Positions 1 through 14,495 are shown, counted from the first letter of the stretch. The stretch is 64,000 nt of DNA from Neocallimastix lanati (nom. inval.) (GCA_016946835.1 JACVTC010000039.1:667501-731500), one strand, 5' to 3'. Made by a program: numbers and translations. The notes: generated by a model not told the origin, from the letters alone.

Positions 1-894
1 ATATTAATACTAAATAAAATTTCGTAACAAATAACATATATTTATATAGGAATTAATGATAAAGGTTACTTTTTTTTATTAATATCTATTTACTTTAAAT
101 TTCAATTATTCAATATAAAAAGTTAATTAAAACAGGGAAATCATATTTTTTAAAATATAAATTTTTATAAAAATCCTTTTAAATCAATATATATTGAATT
201 TTAAAATATAAATATTATATAAATATTATATAAATATTATATAAATATTATATACATATTATATAAATATTATATATATATATTTAAAAAAAAATAAAAA
301 AAAAAATAAAGAAAATGATAAAAAAGAAATTTCACAATTCAATTTAAAATTTTTTTATTAAATTTCCATGAAATTTATTGAAATTCAATATAATAATAAT
401 AAAATTATTTCAATAGGAAAATAAAATGATAATAAAATAATATTTACAATATAAAATAATATCTAAATATAAAATAAATTAATCCATATAATTGTAACTA
501 TAATTATAAAGTAATAACCATAATATAAAATGATAAAGCTATTATATAAAATAATATTCAGAATATCTATTAAAAAATTATTCATTATATATTGTGTTAT
601 TAATAATATAGTCATATAATAAAATATTAGTAATATAAAATTATATTAATACTATAAAATAATATCAATTATATAAGATAATATTAATGATATTATTTTC
701 AAAATATATTATTAATTAATATATATATATATATTTTTTTTAAAAAAATAAATATATAAATTTTATTATATTCATAATATTAAAAAACTAAAAAATTAAT
801 AAATTGTATTACTATTATTATTATAATTATTTATTTAATTATTTTTTTTTAAATATATATATATTTAATCACTATTTTTATTATTATTTTTTTT

Positions 895-944
<50 letters not shown>

Positions 945-947
945 CAG
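1..947. other. AT-rich stretch upstream of the first visible VPS24 exon
   Basis: No open frame with coding character is seen. The stretch is A/T runs and short ATA/TAT repeats, and ends in an uninterrupted T tract (about 897-940) followed by a CAG acceptor at 945-947. It is probably intron and/or sequence beyond the missing first exon of VPS24; the start codon of that gene is not recognisable here and may lie outside the window. Confidence 0.6.
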
Positions 948-1244
948 GTTAGGAATTGGAGAAGGGAATTTAGAAATCAACAACGTCAAATCGATAGTCA
1001 AATCAGAAATATTGTAATGGAGGAAAACAAGATTAAAGTTAGTTTAAAGCAAGCTGCTAAGAAAGGTGATAAGAAGAGTTATACTATTTTAGCTAAAGAA
1101 CTTTTAAAATCAAGAGATGCTAAAAATAAGCTTGATGAAACAAAGAATCTACTTAATTCTATGCTTTTAAGTTTACAACAACAATTATGTATGTATTAAT
1201 AATAATTAATAATTAATAATTAATAATAATTAATAATAATTAAT

Positions 1245-1341
<97 letters not shown>

Positions 1342-2084
1342 TAGCAGTCGTTAATGAATTATATATATATATATATCAATATATTTATATAATTATTTTA
1401 TAATAATAATTATAATAATAATTAATTAACCAATAATTAATTTAATATTATTCAACTACTTTTATTACTATGATATTTATATATTCATATAAAGCAACAA
1501 TTAAAATTACTGGTACTTTAAAGAAAACTGCTGATATTATGCATAGTATGAATCAACTTTCTAAAATTCCAGAAATTTCACAAACAATACAAAAATTCTC
1601 CAATGAAATGACCAAGGTATTATTATTTTTATTTAATATTTATTATTTTTTTTTTTTTTTTTTTTTTTTTACTAACAATATTTAAAATTATTGTATATAT
1701 AGGCTGGTATTATTGACGAAATGATTTCTAATACTCTTGGAATGAATGATGAAGAAGGAATCGAAGAAGAAGCTGAAGAAGAAGTTGAAAAGGTCTTATT
1801 TGAACTTACAAATGGTAAGAAAAAAGAAAAAATGAAAAAAAAAAATTTTATTTTTGTTGTTTTATGTAAAATTTATTAATATAAACATTATGTATTTAAA
1901 TTTTATTAATTCTTGTATTAATTATTAATATTTCATTCCCATATATATATATATATTATTATTATTATTTTTTTCTAAATTAGGATTATTGGGTGAAGCA
2001 GGTAGTGTTGGTGAAAGTCTTGATACTTCTGCTATTGCTAGTGAAGAATCATTAGAAGAAAAATTAAAAGAATTACAATCTTAA
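948..2084 (+). CDS. VPS24: VPS24/CHMP3 ESCRT-III subunit, 5' end missing
   Basis: This is an ESCRT-III core subunit, which polymerises with Vps2 on Snf7 filaments on endosomal membranes and drives vesicle budding and scission. Exons are 948-1188, 1495-1616, 1703-1814 and 1984-2084, with donors GTATGT, GTATTA and GTAAGA. All phases agree. The joined product runs from VRNWRREFRNQQRQID through the basic alpha1/alpha2 hairpin (AAKKGDKKSYTILAKEL), then TGTLKKTADIMHSMNQLSKI and AGIIDEMISNTLGM, to an acidic tail. It follows human CHMP3 segment by segment as I recall that sequence. The tail ends EEKLKELQS, an MIT-interacting motif that recruits Vps4. The N-terminal 20 or so residues of the family are absent and probably lie on an exon to the left. 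Intron 1 holds a TAA microsatellite (about 1250-1340). Confidence 0.93.
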
Positions 2085-2109
2085 TTAAATGAATAATTAT
2101 CTTAACATA

Positions 2110-2167
<58 letters not shown>

Positions 2168-2441
2168 TTTTAAAAAAAACAAAGACCAAATACTATAAAT
2201 ATAGTAATATAAATACTTATAAGTTAAAAAAGTAATAATAATAATTTATAAATTACAATTTAAAAGTTTTTTAATATTGCTATTACAGAATAATAATAAT
2301 ATCTGAAATATTCAAAATAGAAATTATTATTTATTATTGTTATATAATAAAAATTTTTTTATTATAAATTTGGAAGTTCATTTCAGAAAATGAGCTTTTT
2401 AAAAGTTAAATGTTTAATAATTAAATTAATAAATAAATTAA
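2085..2441. other. Intergenic AT-rich spacer
   Basis: This is the 3' flank of VPS24, with a (TA)n run at about 2113-2150, a T tract, and nothing that looks coding. The copia relic starts at its right edge. Confidence 0.6.
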
Positions 2442-2520
2442 TGTTAAGTAATGTACATTAAGATATTAATAATATAAATATCGTGTTTGTGTACACCACA
2501 TTCTGTGTGACTCCTTAACA
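2442..2520 (+). repeat. LTR-like end of the copia relic
   Basis: The segment begins TGTTAAG and ends CTTAACA, a 7-bp inverted terminal repeat of the TG...CA type that bounds LTRs. It lies immediately left of a primer-site-like sequence and about 120 bp before Gag. At 79 bp it is short for an LTR, so the true left edge may lie further left. No second copy was found near 7.3 kb. Confidence 0.4.
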
Positions 2521-2545
2521 GATTAAGAGTCTCAATGCTGAGAGA
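2521..2545 (+). other. Possible primer-binding site, half-tRNA-Lys type
   Basis: The sequence right after the LTR-like end contains TTAAGAGTCTCAATGCT. Its complement, AGCATTGAGACTCTTAA, is close to nucleotides around 22-38 (D-arm end plus anticodon arm) of eukaryotic tRNA-Lys(CUU) as I recall it, with one extra T. Copia-group elements are known to prime from the 5' half of a tRNA (initiator Met in Drosophila copia), so the location fits. Use of Lys here is inference. Confidence 0.4.
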
Positions 2546-5259
2546 CTTATTTTTTTTTTTATAAAACATTTTATGATATTATTAAATTTTAATAAATAAT
2601 ATTTAATTTTTATTTTATTTTATTTTTTATTTTATGTTCATCATAATGCCTAAGAGAAAAAATAAAAGCAATTGAAGAGAGCTCTAGTTCATCAACTCCA
2701 CTAATTACACATGATGATTCTGAAAATGATGATGCTACAAACGATTCTGATTTGTTTGATGTTGATGATAATCCTAATCCTAATCCTAATATTAATATCA
2801 ACATTATTAAAATTAATAAATATTATGGTAAAACATCATAATCTGTTTTTAATAAAAAAGATTTTGAAATGTCAAAAGAAAATTTCCTTGATTGGTATGA
2901 ACCATTAAGAAGACATTTAATTGCCAATGATTTAGATACTTTTATTGATAAACAAACAGATATTGAAATTATGAATAGAAAACAAATAAAAGATGATAAT
3001 ACAGTCCAGTCAATAATAATTAATAGCCTGAGTAAAGTTAATCAAATTTATCTTAGTGGGTGTAGAACTGCCTACCAAATGATGCAAAGATTGAAAAGAC
3101 GTTACTATCAGTCTGGACAAACATTATTAAACAATTTAGAACAAAAAATCAAAAATTATATTCAGTAAATCAATGAATTAAATAATCTTTTTGAACAATA
3201 TCAAACTGAGTGTGAAAATTTAAATAAAAAATCAATGGATGAAGAAACAAAATTTTCATATTCATCTATTGAACTAAATAAATTTGGTATTAATTCACCC
3301 ACTATATACAGTTTTAAAATTTTTAATGATTCAATTATTGAATTATATAAAAGACACGCCTTTTTTGAAAAGGCAAATATATTAAGGTAATCAAATAATA
3401 TGTCTATTGATTTAAATATCAATAATGTGAACAAAGGAAAATCTTATAATAATATTAATTATAATAAAGAATATTTCTGTCATTTCTGTAAAATTAAAGG
3501 TCATTCTACTGATTTTTGTAAATTTAATTCTTTAAATAAAGAAAATAATAATTATAAAAATAATAGTTTTAAAAATAAAAGTAATTATAAAAATCATCAT
3601 AATAATAATAACATTAAGTTTAATTTAAAAACGAAATAATAATAATTATCATTCAAGTAATATTAATGATGATAATTATAATAACGGTAATGATAACGAT
3701 GTTTCTGACAATTCATATGAATATAATGATGAGAATGATTTTAAGGATGAAAAGTATATTAATTTTACTGATAGTATCTTAGTAATTGAAAACTGTAATA
3801 ACACAAATCTTAAAAAAGAAAATATATCCACACATTGGATTATTGATAGTGGGATTAGAATCAACCTAACAAATGAATTAAATAATTTAAAAGACATTAA
3901 TGACGTTAACAATAAAAATATTATTTACCCAAGTGGAAATTTAGATAAAATAAAACATATAGGAATTTATAATGGAAAAATTTAAAAATAATAAATTTAT
4001 TTTATCTAATGTTTATTAAGCATCAAATATCAAAAATAATTTAATTTCAGCATATTCTATACTAAAAAATGGATGTAAAATAAACTATGGAAAATATTAT
4101 ATTAATAATAAGTACAAATAACAGATAATAAAAAATAATAAATTAATAGTAAATATTTTTACAGATGACGAAAATTTATTTTCTTTTGATACCTATACCA
4201 ATTAATAATGTTACATTAAAAATCACGTTTTTCATATAGATACTGTTTTATAACACGCGAGATTAGGTCATTAAGATAATAAAAATTTACAAAATTTTGC
4301 TATCGAACATTTGAAATTTCATAACTCTAAAAATTGTCATCAATGCAAAATCAGAAAATTAAAGAAAAAAAACCCTTTTTTATAACACATTTAATAAACC
4401 TGAAAAACCAATGGAATTAGTTCACACTGATGTTGTAGGAAAATTAGAAAATTCTTTTAACGGTTTCAACTACTATGTCACTTTTCTTGATGATTTTTCC
4501 TGAAAATGTCGGGTTTTTCTTATTAAAAATAAATCAGATGTTCTTGATACTATTATTAAATTTTATGACTTTACCTCTAATACTACTCCTTTCAAAATTA
4601 TTATGATTAATGTTAAATCTGATCATGGTACAGAATCCATTAATAAAAATTTAATTAAATTTATGGAATCTAAAGGTATTAATTTTATTCATTTTACACC
4701 TCAGCAAAATGGTCGTGATGAACACTTACACCAAACTTTAAACAATCGTGTAATAACTTTATGGAATTCTGTTGAATTTCCTCTCAAATTCTGGGATTCC
4801 GCTATTTTTATGCGCTACTTATTTGTATAGTATTAACCCTCATCATTAGAGTATTGAAAATAAAATTCCTAATGAATTATTTTTCAACATACCCGTTGAT
4901 ATTGCACATCATAAAGTTTTTGGTTGTAAGGCCTTCTTTTATAATAATCAATAAATCCAATAAATTTGAAAATAATTCCAAACTTGGTATTTTCCTTTTG
5001 ACTATGCAAGTGATTCTCTTGGTTATAAAATTTTAGATGCTTCTATTAATTCTTATATTATCGCCAGAGATGTTTATTTTTTTAGAAGGTATGCCTGGTA
5101 CTATTAATACTACTTTCTTTTACAATAAATATATTGACTCTATTATAGATTTCAAGGATTTATTAATTGAGGGGGAAAGTAATAATTCTAATGATATAAT
5201 GAATGATTTACAATTATAAAAATCTTTAAATAATAATAATGATATAAATAATAATAATG

Positions 5260-5699
<440 letters not shown>

Positions 5700-7299
5700 T
5701 AAACAATAGTAATTATATCGATATGAATATTAATAATAATGATAATTATTTGAATAATAATAATTTATTAAATAATAACAATTTAAATAATAATAATAAC
5801 TTATATAATTATGATAACAATAGTAATTTTTTTAAAAATAACAATAATTTAAATAATAATAATAATAATTCAAACAATAATGATGATACAAATAATAATT
5901 ATTTTAATAATAATCAACACATCAATACTAACTTAAAAAAAAATAATTTAATTGACAATAATACCCTAAATAATAATAATTTAAACAATAAAGCTAACAA
6001 TAAAAAATGATAACAATAAAAAATGATAACAATAAAAAATGATAACAATAAAAATAATTTAAATAAAAGATCCCTCGAAGAAGAAAGTGAATATAATAGT
6101 GATTCAGATAACGAACCATTAAATTTAAGAAAAGAAAAATTAAAAAATAAATATAACACATACGAACAAGCCATCAATTCAGAAGACAGCAATGAATTGA
6201 AATTAGCCATTAAAGAAGAACTTTCAAACATGTATAACAACAATGTAATGGAAGTAGTTAATTAAATTCCAAAAAAAAAATGTATACATAATCGATACTT
6301 AAATGGGTATTCACTAAAAAGGATGATAACAAAAAAAAGGTAAGAATAGTGGCTCGTGGTTTCCAACAAATACATGGGCAAAATTTTATTGAAACATATT
6401 CACCAACAGTTCAAGTCGACAGTCTCAGATTATCAGTCGCTATAGCCTCTCTAAATGAATGGAACCTTAAACAATTAGATATAAAAGCTGCATACTTAAA
6501 TGCAAATTTAGAAGAAAAAATATATCTGGATATAATTTTAGGTGATAAAAACTAGAATTAAAATAAATATTGGCTATTTAAAGAAGGCTTTATATTGTTG
6601 AAAACAAGCTGGTAGAATGAGGTATAAAGAAATATCACATTTTCTTATTAGTATTGGTTTTAAAAAATGCAATACAGATAAATGTCTTTTTGGTAAATAT
6701 GATAAAAGTACTAAATTAATTTGTTTGCTAACTTTATATGTTGATGACATTTTAATAAGGGGAAAGGACAATGAAATAAATTATGTTATTAATAAATTAA
6801 AAGGCAAATAAAATAATCAGAATCAATATTTATAAAACTTAAGATGGATACAAAATAAGTCAAATTGATTACATCAACAAGATCATCTAAAAGTATAAGA
6901 TGAATAAAACAAAGACGGTCAAAACGCCTTGCAGAAATGTAACAGATGTTGAAAGAGAAAATTCAAATTTGGTTAATGTTGGGGAATATAAGTCTTTACT
7001 TGGTGCTCTTCTTTATATAGCAGTAAAGTTCAGACCTGATATATCTTTCACAGTAAACCAAGCTTCAAGAAATTGTGAAAATCCAACCGAAGCGGACTAT
7101 AGATCATTAATGTACATATTACTATATTTAAAAGGAACAATTAATAAGTCAATATGTTATAATAAAAGAAACAGATTCATTTGATATTTTGATTCAGCTT
7201 TTGCAAGTGATGAAAAGATGCTAGTCTATCCTCTAACAAAAAGCATTACAGACATAAAAATGAATCGTTTCACAAATTGTATTGAAATTAAATATAGGA

Positions 7300-10200
7300 A
7301 TTTGGTCATGAAAAAAAAATTTTTTTTATATTATAATTGGAATTAAACATAAAAATTATTTTGGACATGAAAAATATTTTTTTATATGTAAATTAGAATT
7401 AAACATAAAAATTATTTTGGACATGAAAAAAAGCTATTTTTTAAAAGATATTAGTTAAAAGAATTTTAATAGGAACTAAATATAAGAATTATTTTGGACA
7501 TAAAAAGCAAAAGTTAATATTTTCTATTTGAAATTGGAACTAAAGATAAGAACTATTTTGGACATGAATAAAACAGTTATTTTGTAATTGAAATTGAAAT
7601 TAAAGATAAGAATTATTTTGGACATAAAAAATTAAAATCAATATTTTCTATTTGAAATTGGCACTAAAGATAAGAACTATTTTGGACATGAATAAAACTG
7701 TTGTTTTATAATTGAAATTGAAACTAAATATAATTATTTTGGACATGAATAAAACAGTTATTTTGTAATTGAAATTGAAAATAAAGATAAGAATTAATTT
7801 GGACATGAATAAAAATATTATTTTTTATTTTAAATAAAGGTAAGAATTAATTTGGACATGAAAAAAAATTATTATTTTGAAATAAAATTTACTGTGGAAA
7901 GTATTTTGGACTTAAAAAAAAAGCTATTTTTTAAAAGATATTAGTTAAAAGAATTTTAATAGGAATTAAATATAAGAATTATTTTGGACATAAAAAATTA
8001 AAATCAATATTTTCTATTTGAAATTGGCACTAAAGATAAGAACTATTTTGGACATGAATAAAACTTATTAGTTTGTATGTTAATTAAAGAAAAGATTTAA
8101 TTTGGACATGAAAAAAAAAATTATTATTTTGAAATGAAATTAACTATAAAAAGTATTTTGGACATGAAAAAAAAGTTATTGTTTTTTAACAGGAATTAAA
8201 TATAATTACAAAAATTATTTGGACATGAAAAAAAGCTATTTTTTAAAAGATATTAATTAAAAGAATCTTAATAGGAATTAAATATAAGGATTATTTTGGA
8301 CATAAAAAGCAAAAATAAATATTTTGTATTTGAAATTAGAACTAAAGATAAGAATTATTCTGGATATGAATAAAACTGATATTTTGTAATTGAAATTGAA
8401 GCTAAAGATAAGAATTAATTTGGACATGAATAAAACAGTTATTTTATAATTGAAATTGAAATTAAAAATAAAAATTATTTTGGACATGAATAAAACAGTT
8501 ATTTTGTAATTGAAATTGAAATTAAAGATAAGAATTAATTTGGACATGAATAAAAATATTATTTTTTATTTTAAATAAAGGTAAGAATTAATTTGGACAT
8601 GAAAAAAAAAATTATTATTTTGAAATGAAATTTACTATGGAAAGTATTTTGGACATGAAAAAAAGCTATTTTTTAAATGATATTAATTATAAGAATTTTA
8701 ATAGGCATTAAATATAAGAATTTTTTTGGACATAAAAAGCAAAAAATTAATATTATATATTTGAAAGTGGAACTAAATATAAAAAAAATTATTTGGACAT
8801 GAATAAAACTGTTGTTTTATAATTGAAATTGAAACTAAATATAAGAATTATTTTGGACATAAATAAACTAATATTTTGTATTTTAAATAAAGGTAAGAAT
8901 TAATTTGGACATGATTTTTTTTTTTTTTAACGGCAGCAAACTTGTTTCATCTTTATTAATTAAATATTATTTGGACATGAAAAAAAATTATTATTTTGAA
9001 ATAAAATTAACAATGGAAAGTGTTTTGGACATGAAAAAAAGTTATTGTTTTTAACAGGAATTAAATATAAATACAAAAATTATTTGGACATGAAAAAAAA
9101 AGCTATTATTTAAAAGATATTAAATATATAAGATTTTATTAATTATTAAATATAAGAATTATTTTGGACATAAAAAGCAAAAATAAATATTTTGTATTTG
9201 AAATTAGAACAAAAGATAAGAATTATTTTGGACATGAATAAAAATATTTTTTTTTTATTTTAAATGAAAGTAAGAATTAATTTGGACATGAAAAAACATA
9301 ATTATTATTTTGAAATGAAATTAACTATATGGAAAGTATTTTGGACATGAAAAAAAAAGTTTTTGTTTTTTAAACAGGTATTAAATATAAATATAATTTT
9401 TTTTTTGGACCTGAAAAATAACACTACTTTTTATTTATATAAAAGTTAAAAATAAAAATTATTTTTGGACATGAAGAAAAAAAGCTATTATTTAAAAGAT
9501 ATTGAATATAAGATTTTAATAGAAATTAAATAAAAGAATTATTTTGGACATAAAAAATAAAAATTAATATTTTATATTTGAAATTGGAACTAAAGATAAG
9601 AACTATTTTGAACATGAAAAAAACAATTATTTTGTAATTGAAATTGAAATTAAAGATAAGAATTAATTTGGACATGAATAAAACTGATATTTTGTATTTT
9701 AAATAAAGGTAAGAATTAATTTGGACTTGAAAATAAAATTATTATTTTAAAATGAAATTAACTATAAAAAGTATTTTGGACATGAAAAAAAAGTTATTGT
9801 TTTATAACAGGAATTAAATATAAATACAAAAATTATTTGGACATGAAAAAAAAAACTATTATTTAAAAGATATTAAACATAAGATTTTAATAGTAATAAA
9901 TATAAGAATTATTTTGGATATAAAAAGCAAAAATAAATATTTTTTATTTGAAATTAGAACTAAAGATAAGAATTATTTTGGATATGAATAAAACTGATAT
10001 TTTGTAATTGAAATTGAAATTAAAGATTAAAGATAAGAACTATTTTGGACATAAAAAATAAAAATCAATATTTTCTATTTGAAATTGGAACTAAAGATAA
10101 GAATTATTTTGGACATGAATAAAACTGTTATTTTGTATTTTAAATAACGGTAAGAACTAATTTGGACATGAAAAAAAAAATTATTATTTTGAAATGAAAT

Positions 10201-11860
10201 TTACTATGGAAAGTATTTTGGAAATGAAAAAAAAGTTATTGTTTTTTAACAGGAATTTAAATATAAATACAAAAATTATTTGAACATGAAAAAAAAACTA
10301 ATATTTAAAAGATATTAAATATAAGATTTTAATAGTACTAAATATAAGAATTATTTTGGACATAAAAAGCAAAAATAAATATTTTGTATTTGAAATTATA
10401 ACTAAAGATAAGAATTATTTTGGATATGAATAAAACTAAATTATTCAGTTATTTTGTAATTGAAATTGAAATTAAAATAAGAATTAATTTGGACATGAAA
10501 AAACAGTTTTTTTGTAATTGAAATTGAAATTAAAGATAAGAATTAATTTGGAAATGAATAAAACTGATATTTTGTATTAGAATTGAAGGCAAGAATTAAT
10601 TGGACATGAAAAGAAAATTATTATTTTGAATTGAAATTAACTATAAAAAGTATTTTAGAAATGAAAAAGAAAAGTAACTGCTTTTTAATAGAAATTAAAT
10701 ATAAGGATTATTTTGGACATAACAAAATTATTTCGGATATGAATAAAACTGATATTTTGTATTTGAATTAAAGGCAAGAATTAATTTGAAAATGGAAAAA
10801 AAAATTATTATTTTAAATTGAAATTAACTTTGTATTTGAAAGCAAGAATTAATTTGGACCTGAAAAATACCACTACTTTTTAAAAGGAATTAAATATTAA
10901 TTACAAAAATTTATTTGGACCTGAAAAATAACACTACTTTTTATTTATATAAAAATTAAAAATAATAATTATTATTGGACATGAAAAAAAGCTATTTTTT
11001 AAAAGATGTTAAATGTAAGATTTTAATAGGCATTAAATATAAGGATTATTTTGGACATAAAAAATAAAAATTAATATTTTATATTTGAAATTGGAACTAA
11101 AGATAAGAACTATTTTGGACATGAATAAAATAGTTATTTTGTAATTGAAATTGAAATTAAAGGTAAGAATTATTTTGAACATAAAAAAAAATATTAATTT
11201 TTTCTATTTGAAATTGGAGTTAAATATTAAAAAATTTTTTTGGACATGAATAAAACTGATATTTTGTATTTGAATTGAAATAAAGAATTAATTTGTACAT
11301 GAAAAAAAATATTATTTTAAATTAAAATTAACTATAAAAAGTATTTTAGAATTGAAGAAGAAAAGTAACTGCTTTTTAATAAGAATTAAATATAAAAATT
11401 ATTTTGGACATAAAAAGCAAAAATTTATATTTTATTTTTGAAATTGGAACTAAAGATAAGAATTATTTTGAACATGAATAAAACTTTTTTTTTTTTTTTT
11501 TTTATTTTATTTTATTTTCATGTATTTGAATTAAAGGTAAGAATTATTTTGGACATGAATAAATATGTTATTCTATATTTGAATTAAAGGAAAGAATTAT
11601 TTTAGAAATTAAAAAAAAAAAAAAAAAAAAAAAATTAGTGTTTTGAAAATTAAAAAATTCTATAAAGTTGGAATTAAATACAAAAAAAATATTTTGGAGA
11701 TAGTAATAATTACTATTTCGTATTGAAATTAAAAATAAGATATTTTAAACATGAAAAAAAAAATACTATTATTATGTATTGGAATTAATAATAAGAATTA
11801 ATTTGGACATGAAAAAAAAATTATTATTATTTTTTTTTTTTTTTTTTTTTTTTTTTTGTA
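7300..11860. repeat. TTTGGACATGAA satellite with higher-order structure
   Basis: About 4.5 kb of tandem monomers of 50-80 bp (roughly 70 by length), each starting at a TTTGGACAT(G/A)AA core. Several monomer types recur in the same order: E (core, AAAAGCTATT, AAAAGATATTA), B (core, AAAAAGCAAAA), A (core, TAAAACAGTTATTTTGTAATT, one to three copies), A' (TAAATAAAGGTAAG), C (ATTATTATTTTGAAATGAAA) and D (GTTATTGTTTTTTAACAGG), then E again. E monomers lie near 7430, 7918, 8233, 8661, 9100, 9483, 9845, 10290 and 10988, giving a higher-order period of mostly 0.32-0.49 kb. The last kilobase is more scrambled and T/A tracts invade it. No coding function is seen; open frames in it only mirror the repeat. 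Confidence 0.93.
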
Positions 11861-11983
11861 TTGATATTAAAATTTTTAAATAATTCTAAAAGTTCAATTT
11901 TTATGCTAAATTGATAAAAAAAATTTTTTTTTCTTTTTAAATATTATTAAAAAAAGTATTATCTTAGTAATTTGTTATGTATA

Positions 11984-11992
11984 ATGTTAGAA
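11984..11992. repeat. MULE target-site duplication, left
   Basis: ATGTTAGAA, identical to 17489-17497. Nine bases is the typical target duplication of Mutator-like elements. It sits directly outside the left TIR. Confidence 0.85.
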
Positions 11993-12019
11993 GGGAGAGG
12001 TCCAAAACGCCAATTTTTT
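11993..12019 (+). repeat. MULE terminal inverted repeat, left
   Basis: Begins GGGAGAGGTCCAAAACGCCA followed by a T run. It matches the reverse complement of the right end over GGTCCA, CGCCAA and the T run. Confidence 0.85.
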
Positions 12020-12179
12020 TCACGTGATATATCAAATTTTGAGGCTTTTTAAATTAATAGTTATATGATACTATTTTGTTGTATTATTAATTTGTAATTT
12101 TTTTCTTAAAATTTATTAAGTGAATAATTAAATAAATTATAATGGTTAGATAAAAATAAATATTTTTTTACAAAAAAAA

Positions 12180-14140
12180 AAAAATTAAAATAAAATATTC
12201 AAACAATTAAAAGGTTTAATATTCAAACAATTAAAAGGTTTATTTTAAAAAAAAATATATTAATAAAATACTTTAACAATTATATAGATTTATTTATTTA
12301 AAAAATATTAATAAAATATTTAAACAACTATTAATAAAATACTTTAGCAATTATATAGATTTATTTATTTAAACAACTATTAATAAAATATTTTAGCAAT
12401 TATATAGATTTATTTATTTAAAAAATATTAATAAAATATTTAAACAACTATTAATAAAATATTTTAGCAATTATATAGATTTATTTATTTAAAAAAAATA
12501 TTAATAAAATACTTTAACAATTATATAGATTTATTTATTTAAAAAAAAAATATTAATAAAATACTTTAACAATTATATAGATTTATTTATTTAAAAAAAA
12601 ATATTAATAAAATACTTTAACAATTATATAGATTTATTTATTTAAAAAATATTAATAAAATATTTAAACAACTATTAATAAAATACTTTAGCAATTATAT
12701 AGATTTATTTATTTAAAAAAAATATTAATAAAATACTTTAGCAATTATATAGATTTATTTATTTAAAAAAATATTAATAAAATACTTTAACAATTATATA
12801 GATTTATTTATTTAAAAAAAATATTAATAAAATATTTTAGCAATTATATAGATTTATTTATTTAAAAAATATTAATAAAATATTTAAACAACTATTAATA
12901 AAATATTTTAGCAATTATATAGATTTATTTATTTAAAAAAAATATTATTAAAATACTTTAACAATTATATAGATTTATTTATTTAAAAAAAAAATATTAA
13001 TAAAATACTTTAACAATTATATAGATTTATTTATTTAAAAAAAAATATTAATAAAATACTTTAACAATTATATAGATTTATTTATTTAAAAAATATTAAT
13101 AAAATATTTAAACAACTATTAATAAAATACTTTAGCAATTATATAGATTTATTTATTTAAAAAAAATATTAATAAAATACTTTAGCAATTATATAGATTT
13201 ATTTATTTAAAAAAAATATTAATAAAATACTTTAACAATTATATAGATTTATTTATTTAAAAAATATTAATAAAATATTTTAACAATTATATAGATTTAT
13301 TTATTTAAAAAAAATATTAATAAAATACTTTAACAATTATATAGATTTATTTATTTAAAAAATATTAATAAAATATTTAAACAACTATTAATAAAATATT
13401 TTAGCAATTATATAGATTTATTTATTTAAAAAAAATATTAATAAAATACTTTAACAATTATATAGATTTATTTATTTAAAAAAAAATATTAATAAAATAC
13501 TTTAACAATTATATAGATTTATTTATTTAAAAAAAAATATTAATAAAATACTTTAACAATTATATAGATTTATTATTTATTTATTTAAAAAATATTAATA
13601 AAATATTTAAACAACTATTAATAAAATAATTTAGCAATTATATAGATTTATTTATTTAAAAAAAATATTAATAAAATACTTTAGCAATTATATAGATTTA
13701 TTTATTTAAAAAAAATATTAATAAAATACTTTAGCAATTATATAGATTTATTTATTTAAAAAAAAATATTAATAAAATACTTTAACAATTATATAGATTT
13801 ATTTATTTAAAAAAAAATATTAATAAAATACTTTAACAATTATATAGATTTATTTATTTAAAAAAAAATATTAATAAAATACTTTAACAATTATATAGAT
13901 TTATTTATTTAAAAAAAAATATTAATAAAATACTTTAACAATTATATAGATTTATTTATTTAAAAAAAAATATTAATAAAATACTTTAACAATTATATAG
14001 ATTTATTTATTTAAAAAATATTAATAAAATATTTTAACAATTATATAGATTTATTTATTTAAAAAAAAATATTAATAAAATACTTTAACAATTATATAGA
14101 TTTATTTATTTAAAAAAAAAAATTAATAAAATATTTAAAC
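12180..14140. repeat. MULE-internal satellite, about 50-bp monomer
   Basis: About 34 monomers contain TTATATAGATTTATTTATTT, then an A run, ATATTAATAAAATA and CTTTA(A/G)CA. Short monomers (S) are 48-52 bp. Long ones (L, about 74 bp) carry an extra AATATTTAAACAACTATTAA half-unit. L units near 12427, 12655, 12877, 13097, 13364 and 13588 lie about 220-267 bp apart, so the unit of amplification there was L+S+S+S. From about 13640 to 14140 only S monomers occur. The A run length is the most variable part. TTTAGCAAT monomers tend to follow L units, whereas TTTAACAAT dominates elsewhere, another sign of block duplication. Confidence 0.95.
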
Positions 14141-14495
14141 AATTATTAATAAAATTAATTATAAACATTAATAATAAAATATAAAAATATAAAAATATAA
14201 AAATATATTATTGATATTAATAATAAAGTATAAAAATATAGGATTATTTATTTTAAAAAAAATATTAATAAAATATTTAAACAATTATTAATAAAATAAA
14301 TTATAATAATAAAATTATAGAATATTTATTTAAACTACATAAATTTTATCAAGTATATAAACATTTTAACTTTTTAATAATTATAAAATTTTAATTAATA
14401 AATTTAATTATAAGTTTTTGTATGAAAGAATTTTAATGATTTTTTCTTTTGGAAATTCCTCTGTCATTTCATAATTATTTATTATTAAATAATAT
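14141..14495. other. AT-rich spacer between satellite and transposase
   Basis: Degenerate half-units of the array, ATAAAAAT runs and the probable 3' flank of the transposase gene. Nothing else is seen. Confidence 0.5.

Noticed and set aside
2481-2545. A tRNA-Lys gene or relic on the - strand
   Set aside because: Only the anticodon-arm region matches; its place beside an LTR-like end fits a primer-binding site better.
8278-8547. 89-aa repetitive open frame on the - strand
   Set aside because: It is the translation of satellite monomers whose length happens to be a multiple of three; other blocks are closed.
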